Part shown: piece after piece, positions 1-4,125 of the stretch
Numbering within the stretch: position 1 is the stretch's first letter
Layout: each line of letters starts with the position of its first letter
Origin: Acidobacteriota bacterium
GTDB taxonomy: Bacteria; Acidobacteriota; Vicinamibacteria; Vicinamibacterales; SCN-69-37
Assembly (NCBI GenBank): GCA_021824055.1
Contig: JAKALV010000185.1
Span: 1-6,509, forward strand
Length of the DNA stretch: 6,509 nt
Direction: 5' to 3'
The notes under the pieces: generated by a model
The model's database searches: none
The model's input: only the letters and a program-made list of their open reading frames with translations
What the model was told of the DNA's origin: nothing
Position numbers and translations under genes: made by a program

Positions 1-284
1 GCGAAGTCGGACGCCGACCTGAGCGACACCTGGACGCTGCACAACTGCCCCATCGAGGACCCGTTGGCCTCGAGCACCGTCTTGAGCTGGGCAAGCACCG
101 ACCGGGTTTGCGCGGTGATGTCCTCAGCCGTCACCGCCGGCGTGATGCCGGACACGTAAATGTAGCCGCCGGCACCAACAGCCGGCCGAAAGACGACATC
201 CGGGGAATTCTGCACGGGTGTAGCTCCCAGCCACCCCGCCCCAAGAGTGACCACAGCGAGGCAGATGGCAATACGAAGTGGCAT
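1..284 (-). CDS. RidA/YjgF/UK114-family protein with N-terminal signal peptide (partial, C-terminus off the left edge)
   Basis: Reading the minus strand from ATG at 284 gives 94 residues before the window ends. Residues 1-21 look like a signal peptide (one Arg, a hydrophobic core, then LGAT). From residue 30 the sequence follows the Rid family: GGYIYVSGITP matches the first core strand (E. coli RidA has NMIITSGQIP), and QTRSVLAQLKTVLEANGSS followed by VQVSLRSASDF matches the helix and next strand. Family members act on reactive enamine/imine intermediates; the usual catalytic Arg and Glu lie in the missing part, so activity cannot be judged. RidA itself is cytosolic, so an exported form is notable. 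No convincing Shine-Dalgarno precedes ATG 284. An in-frame ATG at 329 also lacks one and would add a non-signal-like extension. It diverges from the gene starting at 328 with only 43 bases between. The family call is fairly sure, the exact start less so. Confidence 0.8.
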   Translation of the reverse strand, partial: MPLRIAICLAVVTLGAGWLGATPVQNSPDVVFRPAVGAGGYIYVSGITPAVTAEDITAQTRSVLAQLKTVLEANGSSMGQLCSVQVSLRSASDF

Positions 285-317
285 GACTGGCCATAGAATA
301 CCTTCGCTTCCCCACCC

Positions 318-323
318 GGAGGG
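318..323 (+). promoter_or_regulatory. Shine-Dalgarno site that fixes the start at 328
   Basis: GGAGGG lies 4 bases before ATG 328. It favours this start over the in-frame ATG at 247, whose 27 extra residues are Arg/His/Pro-rich, overlap the divergent gene and would hide the signal peptide. Confidence 0.8.
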
Positions 324-327
324 TCTC

Positions 328-1308
328 ATGAATCGCACAACGTCGTTTCTCATCGCCACGGCTCTGGTGCTGTCCACCGCACCGCTCATTCACGCTGACG
401 TCAAAACTCAACACAAGACCAGCTTCAAGCTCGAAGGCATGCTCGGCGGTCTGATCAACCGCTTCGCCGGCGACGCCGCGAAGGACGGCGTGATCAGCAC
501 GACGGCCGTCAAGGGCTCGCGGCAGCTGCGCGGCTCCGCGCAATCGGGCCGGATCATCGATCTGACGGAAGAAAAGGTGTACGACCTCGACATGCGCAAG
601 AAGGAATACCGCGTGACGACGTTCGCGGAGCTGCGCAAGCAGTGGCAGGACGCGCAGGCCCGGGCGGAAAAAGACGCCAAGTCTTCACAGGAGCAGCCGA
701 CCGATCCGCGGCAGTCGGGTAAGCAGTATGAGGTGAGTGTGTCGGTGAAAGAGACCGGTCAGTCGAAAGCCGTGGCCGGTCACAACGCGCGCGAAGTGGT
801 GGTGACGATCACGCTGCACGAGAAGGACAAGACGCTCGATGCCGGCGGCGGCATGGAGCTCATCGACACGATGTGGATCGCGCCGAAGATCGCGGCGCTC
901 GACGAGATCACGCAGTTCGACCTGAAGTTCCACAAAGCCGTGTACGGCGACATGGTCGCCGGCGCGGATCCGGCGCAGATGAGCATGCTGCTCGCGTCGT
1001 ACCCGTCGTTCAAGGAACTGTCCGACAAGATGTCCGGCGAGCTCAAGAAACTGCAGGGCACGCCGCTGGCGACCACGATGGAGCTCTACGCCGTGAAGAG
1101 CCCCGAGGACATGGCGTCGGCGTCCACGCAGGACAAGCCCAGCGGCGGCGGCCTCATGGGACGTCTCGCGGGCAAGTTCGGACCGAAGCCGAAGGCCACC
1201 GAAGCGCGATCGAAGGTATTCACGTCCTCCGACGAGGTCGTGTCGATTGACACGACGGTCTCGGCTGAAGACACGGCGATACCGGCGGGATTCAAAGAGA
1301 AGAAATAG
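328..1308 (+). CDS. Conserved secreted protein of unknown function
   Basis: This 326-residue protein begins with a clear signal peptide (MNRTTSFLIATALVLSTAPL, cleavage probably after IHA at residue 23). The mature part opens with DVKTQHKTSFKLEGMLGG and contains IIDLTEEKVYDLDMRKKEYR around residues 78-97, a pattern of an extracytoplasmic beta-rich protein. A charged, probably helical stretch (residues about 102-135) follows, then a second beta-rich part (YEVSVSVKETGQSKAVAGHN; REVVVTITLHEKDKTL) and a helical region with ASYPSFKELSDKM. The tail is Gly/Lys-rich (GGGLMGRLAGKFGPKPKA) and ends AIPAGFKEKK. I recall similar secreted proteins in Acidobacteriota but no functional name. There are no catalytic motifs, lipobox or transmembrane segment after the signal, so a structural, binding or carrier role is possible. 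It may be co-transcribed with the amidase 53 bases downstream. That the gene is real is near certain; its function is unknown. Confidence 0.88.
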   Translation: MNRTTSFLIATALVLSTAPLIHADVKTQHKTSFKLEGMLGGLINRFAGDAAKDGVISTTAVKGSRQLRGSAQSGRIIDLTEEKVYDLDMRKKEYRVTTFAELRKQWQDAQARAEKDAKSSQEQPTDPRQSGKQYEVSVSVKETGQSKAVAGHNAREVVVTITLHEKDKTLDAGGGMELIDTMWIAPKIAALDEITQFDLKFHKAVYGDMVAGADPAQMSMLLASYPSFKELSDKMSGELKKLQGTPLATTMELYAVKSPEDMASASTQDKPSGGGLMGRLAGKFGPKPKATEARSKVFTSSDEVVSIDTTVSAEDTAIPAGFKEKK

Positions 1309-1312
1309 CCAA

Positions 1313-1344
1313 GGTTCCAGGGGGCCAAGCTTCCAGAGTTCCAG
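1313..1344 (+). repeat. Degenerate tandem octamer array, unit about GGTTCCAG
   Basis: Four contiguous octamers read GGTTCCAG, GGGGCCAA, GCTTCCAG, AGTTCCAG. Read with a 16-base period, 1307-1322 and 1323-1338 match at 13 of 16 positions. The array starts 5 bases after the TAG stop of the secreted-protein gene and fills most of the gap to the amidase start. The unit resembles the GGTCCAG heptamer at 5765-5837. Confidence 0.6.
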
Positions 1345-1351
1345 GGTGCGT

Positions 1352-1355
1352 GGAG
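1352..1355 (+). promoter_or_regulatory. Shine-Dalgarno site favouring ATG 1362
   Basis: GGAG ends 6 bases before ATG 1362. It overlaps the alternative in-frame GTG at 1350 and so cannot serve that codon. ATG 1362 also puts the twin-arginine motif at residues 6-7, as expected for a Tat signal. Confidence 0.65.
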
Positions 1356-1361
1356 AATGCG

Positions 1362-3149
1362 ATGTCCAATGAGACGCGACGGAAGTTTCTGAAGACGGTG
1401 CCGGTGGCCGTAGCTGGCGCGATGGCCACGAAGACGTTTGCGCAGCAGGGGCCGCCGGCGGCCGCCGGGCCGATCACGCCGGACACGATCGAGTGCGCGG
1501 AGAAGATCCCGGGGCTCGACTTCCATTCGGAAGATGAAGCCGCGATGGCGAACGGCCTCAATCGCAATCTGACGACGTACGCGCGGCTGCGCGATATCAA
1601 GATCACGCCGGACATCGATCCCGCGATCATGTTCAAGCCGTCGCTGCCGGGCCAGGAACCGAAGGGCCCGGCCACGCCGGGCGCGCGCCTCCGGTACACA
1701 AAGCCACCGCTGACGCTGAAGCGGCCGGCCAATCTCGAGGACGTCGCGTTCTGGCCCGTGACGCATCTGGCGGCGCTGATCGAACGCAAGCTGGTCACAT
1801 CGACCGAGCTCACGAAGATGTACCTCGCGCGGCTCAAGCGCTACCAGCCGCAGCTGAATTTCTACGTCACGCTCACCGAGGATTTGGCGCTGCAGCAGGC
1901 CGCGAAGGCCGACGCGGAAATCAAGGCCGGCAAGTACAAAGGTCCGCTGCACGGCATTCCGTGGGGCGGCAAGGACCTGCTCGCGACCAAGGGCATCAGG
2001 ACCACGTGGGGCGGCGAGCCCTACATGCAGCAAGTCTTCGACTACAACGCCAGCGTCGTCGATCGCCTGACCGACGCGGGCGCGGTGCTCGTGGCCAAGC
2101 TGGCGCTCGGCGCGCTCGCGCAGGGCGACATGTGGTTCGGCGGCCAGACGAAGAATCCGTGGAACGGCGGCGGATCGAGCGGCTCGTCGGCGGGCCCGGG
2201 CTCGGCCACGGCGGCCGGCTGCGTCGGGTTTGCGATCGGCACGGAAACGCGCGGATCGATCATTTCTCCGTCGAGCGTCAATGGCGTGGTGGGTCTGCGT
2301 CCCACGTACGGGCGCGTCAGCCGCTACGGCGCGATGGCGTTGTCCAACACCATGGACAAGCTCGGTCCGATGTGCCGCTACGTGGAAGACGCGATTCTTG
2401 TGCTCAACGTCATTTACGGACCCGACAAGAAGGACGGCACGGTCGCGGACGCGGCATTGACGTGGAATCCGACGTTGCCGCTGGCGGGGATCAAGATCGG
2501 GTACGTGAAGAATGAGTTCGATCCGCCTTCGCCCCCGCCTGCGGCGGGGGCTACGGCGGGACGGGCCGCGGGCGCGGGTCGTGGCGGTGGTCGTGGCGGC
2601 CGTGGTTTCACGCCGGAGCAGCAGGCCGAGCGCCGGAAGAATTTCGACAACGTGCTTGCGACCTATCGGAAGCTCGGCGCCAAGCTTGAGCCGGTGGAGC
2701 TGCCGGACATCTCGATCACGAACACGCTCGGGTTCATTCTGGATGCGGAGGCCGCGGCTTCGTTCGACGCCATCACGCGCTCGGGCGAAGTGGACCTGCT
2801 GCACACGGGACAGTCAAAGAGCACCTGGCCGAACACGTTCAAGACCGCGCGCTTCATTCCGGCGGTTGAGTACATCCAGGCCAACCGCGCGCGCGTGATT
2901 CTGATGCGTCAGTTCGACGCGCTCATGAACCGGTATCACGTGCTGATCAGCGCCGGCAGCGACGCCACGCTATCAACGACCAACCTCACCGGCCAGCCCG
3001 CGATGGCCATCAAATGCGGCATCGTCAACAACTCGCCGCAGATCATCATGCTCACCGGCCGCCTCTACGACGAGGGCACGATGGCGCGCGTGGCGATGGC
3101 GTTCGAGCAGGCGACGGAGTGGAAGGACCGTCACCCGACACTGGCATAG
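1362..3149 (+). CDS. Tat-exported amidase-signature family hydrolase
   Basis: 595 residues. A twin-arginine signal (TRRKFLK at 5-11, hydrophobic stretch, cleavage probably after TFA at 27) sends the folded enzyme across the membrane. The core matches the amidase-signature family (GatA/FAAH fold), which hydrolyses amide bonds with a Ser-cisSer-Lys triad. The Lys is K204 in HGIPWGGKDL, the cis-Ser is S275 in SGSSAGPGS, and the nucleophile is S299 in GTETRGSI. The S275-S299 spacing of 24 equals that of FAAH S217-S241. VVGLRPTYGRVSRYGAM and SNTMDKLGPM follow as usual, and the C-terminal DEGTMARVAMAFEQATEW fits the family end. It is longer than GatA (about 485) because of about 90 residues before the fold and a Pro/Ala/Gly/Arg-rich insert at about 387-416. 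R297 before GS is less usual than Gly or Leu. The substrate is unknown; GatBC partners and Tat export argue against a tRNA amidotransferase role, since none are adjacent and the protein is secreted. Confidence 0.92.
   Translation: MSNETRRKFLKTVPVAVAGAMATKTFAQQGPPAAAGPITPDTIECAEKIPGLDFHSEDEAAMANGLNRNLTTYARLRDIKITPDIDPAIMFKPSLPGQEPKGPATPGARLRYTKPPLTLKRPANLEDVAFWPVTHLAALIERKLVTSTELTKMYLARLKRYQPQLNFYVTLTEDLALQQAAKADAEIKAGKYKGPLHGIPWGGKDLLATKGIRTTWGGEPYMQQVFDYNASVVDRLTDAGAVLVAKLALGALAQGDMWFGGQTKNPWNGGGSSGSSAGPGSATAAGCVGFAIGTETRGSIISPSSVNGVVGLRPTYGRVSRYGAMALSNTMDKLGPMCRYVEDAILVLNVIYGPDKKDGTVADAALTWNPTLPLAGIKIGYVKNEFDPPSPPPAAGATAGRAAGAGRGGGRGGRGFTPEQQAERRKNFDNVLATYRKLGAKLEPVELPDISITNTLGFILDAEAAASFDAITRSGEVDLLHTGQSKSTWPNTFKTARFIPAVEYIQANRARVILMRQFDALMNRYHVLISAGSDATLSTTNLTGQPAMAIKCGIVNNSPQIIMLTGRLYDEGTMARVAMAFEQATEWKDRHPTLA
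2523..2559. repeat. REP-like GC-rich palindrome inside the amidase coding sequence
   Basis: GCCCCCGCC (2531-2539) and GGCGGGGGC (2543-2551) form a perfect 9-bp stem around a TGC loop. Outside it, after a 3x3 internal loop, CCGCC (2523-2527) pairs with GGCGG (2555-2559). The element is read in frame as the Pro/Ala-rich start of a linker in the amidase, which continues as Gly/Arg repeats (GRGGGRGGRG). Its form resembles dispersed bacterial palindromic elements; whether it is repeated in this genome cannot be seen here. Confidence 0.6.
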
Positions 3150-3159
3150 ACAACTACAA

Positions 3160-3218
3160 GTGAGGCAGTGAGGCAGTGGGGCAATGGGGCAATGAACCTC
3201 ACTGCCCAACTGCCCAAC
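3160..3218. repeat. Head-on octamer arrays (unit GTGAGGCA) between convergent genes; possible bidirectional terminator
   Basis: On the plus strand four contiguous octamers run GTGAGGCA, GTGAGGCA, GTGGGGCA, ATGGGGCA (3160-3191). After 3 bases, three octamers of the same type run the opposite way (3195-3218; read on the minus strand GTTGGGCA, GTTGGGCA, GTGAGGTT). GGCAGTGAGG (3164-3173) is perfectly complementary to CCTCACTGCC (3197-3206), a 10-bp stem with a 23-base loop. It sits between the convergent stops at 3149 and 3260. No U-tract follows, so intrinsic termination is uncertain. The rest of the gap shows nothing else. Confidence 0.65.
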
Positions 3219-3259
3219 TATTCCCTACGGACACTTGAGTTGACGTAGGCAGCGACGTT

Positions 3260-3742
3260 CTACTTTCGGAGTTCGTCCGGATCATCCGACGTGAGCATGT
3301 CCAGGTCGGCGAGATCCTTCGGTCGCCCGGCAGCCTTCTTGTTCGTGATCAGCGCCTTGCGGCCGAGGAATCGAACGGGAACGTCACCGTATGCGCCATT
3401 CACGGCGTCAGCCGCCGCGGCATTGTAGTCGACGCCGCTGATCTGCAGAAGAATGTCGATCTGAAACGGCGCATCGCCGATGCGGACGAGCGCGCGGCTC
3501 TTCGCCCAGATTTCCGGATCAAGCTCCGCAAGATCATCGACGCCCGAGACGTCGAGCGCGGCCTTGACGCGGAATAGGTTCACGGATGTGGGCCGAACGA
3601 GGATGTCGAAGTCGAGACTGAACCGGGGGACGCCGTGGAACGCGACGGCCTCACTGCCAATGACGATGTAGTCGACATTGAAGCGATTGAGGGCCGCACA
3701 AAACTGCCCGAACGGCTCGGTGAACGGCCGCCGCCCGGTCAT
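3260..3742 (-). CDS. Small nucleotidyltransferase (AbiEii/DUF6036-like), probable toxin-antitoxin-type component
   Basis: 160 residues with the minimal DNA polymerase-beta-type nucleotidyltransferase core. VDYIVIGSEAVAFHGVPR (23-40) carries the nucleotide-binding Gly-Ser. FSLDFDILV (41-49) carries the metal-binding pair D44 and D46, and FQIDILLQ supplies a likely third acidic residue, D96. The C-terminal GRPKDLADLDML (139-150) is the Arg-Pro-Lys-Asp motif seen in AbiEii-like and DUF6036 proteins. All expected catalytic residues are present and the protein looks complete. Such enzymes transfer a nucleotide to RNA or protein and often belong to toxin-antitoxin or phage-defence pairs; substrate and phenotype here are unknown. 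It starts 3 bases after the stop of a small upstream ORF. An AAGGA (3757-3753) 10 bases before ATG 3742, inside that ORF, is the likely ribosome site, so the two are probably one transcript. Confidence 0.82.
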   Translation of the reverse strand: MTGRRPFTEPFGQFCAALNRFNVDYIVIGSEAVAFHGVPRFSLDFDILVRPTSVNLFRVKAALDVSGVDDLAELDPEIWAKSRALVRIGDAPFQIDILLQISGVDYNAAAADAVNGAYGDVPVRFLGRKALITNKKAAGRPKDLADLDMLTSDDPDELRK

Positions 3743-3745
3743 ACG

Positions 3746-3985
3746 TCACGCGTCCTTCGATTGGACAACCGACGGCAGCAATCTGAAGGTGCGTGGAAGC
3801 TTGTAAGGTCCCGCGCCGAGCACCCGCACGCGATAACTCTCAGCCTGTGCCAGCCGCGCGGAGAACGGCTGCGACAGCCAATGGCGAACCTGCCCGGGGT
3901 CGTGCCGGCGCTGATGGTCTTCGGATGACTCCATCGACCACCGCATGCCCGCGAGCGGTCGGGTCTTCGTCGGCACGAGTGCCAT
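3746..3985 (-). CDS. Small hypothetical protein paired with the nucleotidyltransferase
   Basis: 79 residues, starting at ATG 3985 and ending 3 bases before the nucleotidyltransferase start. The first 25 residues are basic and irregular. The rest looks like a real small protein: QVRHWLSQPFSARLAQAESY (probable helix) and then YKLPRTFRLLPSVV. From memory, short proteins of this shape (a WLS-P-ERL helix, then an R-Q/T-R-V tail) often precede such nucleotidyltransferases; this is recollection, not a search result. Third codon positions are mostly G or C, as in the neighbours. There is no good Shine-Dalgarno at 3985; Met codons at residues 14 and 18 are possible starts. An overlapping 83-residue frame (3739-3990) is richer in Cys and Arg and less credible. 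It may be the antitoxin or regulatory partner. Function is inferred from position only. Confidence 0.55.
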   Translation of the reverse strand: MALVPTKTRPLAGMRWSMESSEDHQRRHDPGQVRHWLSQPFSARLAQAESYRVRVLGAGPYKLPRTFRLLPSVVQSKDA

Positions 3986-4059
3986 AGCATGATGTTAACT
4001 CAGGGCTACCCGACGCGGGATAGGGCGTGAACTTCGGCGGGCAAGCAGACTTCGGTTAG

Positions 4060-4125
4060 CAAGCTGAAGGTCAGAAGGCAAGAAATGGGAAGTTTCCGAC
4101 GTCTTGCCTTCTTCACTTCTGACTT
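4060..4125. repeat. Head-on octamer arrays (unit about AGGCAAGA) overlapping the M56 stop codon; possible terminator
   Basis: Plus-strand octamers run CAAGCTGA, AGGTCAGA, AGGCAAGA, AATGGGAA (4060-4091). Facing them, the minus strand carries AAGTCAGA, AGTGAAGA, AGGCAAGA (4125-4102). AGAAGGCAAGA (4073-4083) pairs perfectly with TCTTGCCTTCT (4102-4112), an 11-bp stem with an 18-base loop starting directly after the M56 stop. The TGA stop (4115-4113) and the last codons of M56 fall within the array. No strong U-tract follows, so termination is only possible. The remainder of 3986-4112 shows nothing clear. Confidence 0.5.

Noticed and set aside
294..301. TAGAAT (plus, 294-299) and TATTCT (minus, 301-296) as -10 boxes for the divergent genes
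   Set aside because: No acceptable -35 element is found at 16-18 bases on either strand; the matches are too weak in GC-rich DNA of unknown promoter consensus.
247..327. N-terminal extension of the secreted protein from ATG 247
   Set aside because: It overlaps the divergent RidA-like gene, lacks a ribosome site, and would bury the signal peptide that begins at 328.
1961..2515. 184-codon plus-strand frame overlapping the amidase
   Set aside because: Arg/Gly/His-rich product with no domain; it is a shadow frame of the amidase catalytic core.
1086..2804. Long 572-codon open frame on the minus strand, antisense to the amidase and the end of the secreted-protein gene
   Set aside because: Its product is Arg-rich and featureless, and the opposite strand encodes full amidase-signature motifs. 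High GC leaves antisense frames open by chance.
1362..3149. Naming the amidase gatA
   Set aside because: The catalytic signature is shared across the family; Tat signal, extra N-terminal region and absence of gatB/gatC nearby argue against the tRNA amidotransferase subunit.
3739..3990. Alternative 83-codon minus-strand frame overlapping the nucleotidyltransferase start by 4 bases
   Set aside because: Although the overlap looks like coupling, the product is rich in Cys and Arg; the 79-residue frame has better composition and codon use. Not fully excluded.
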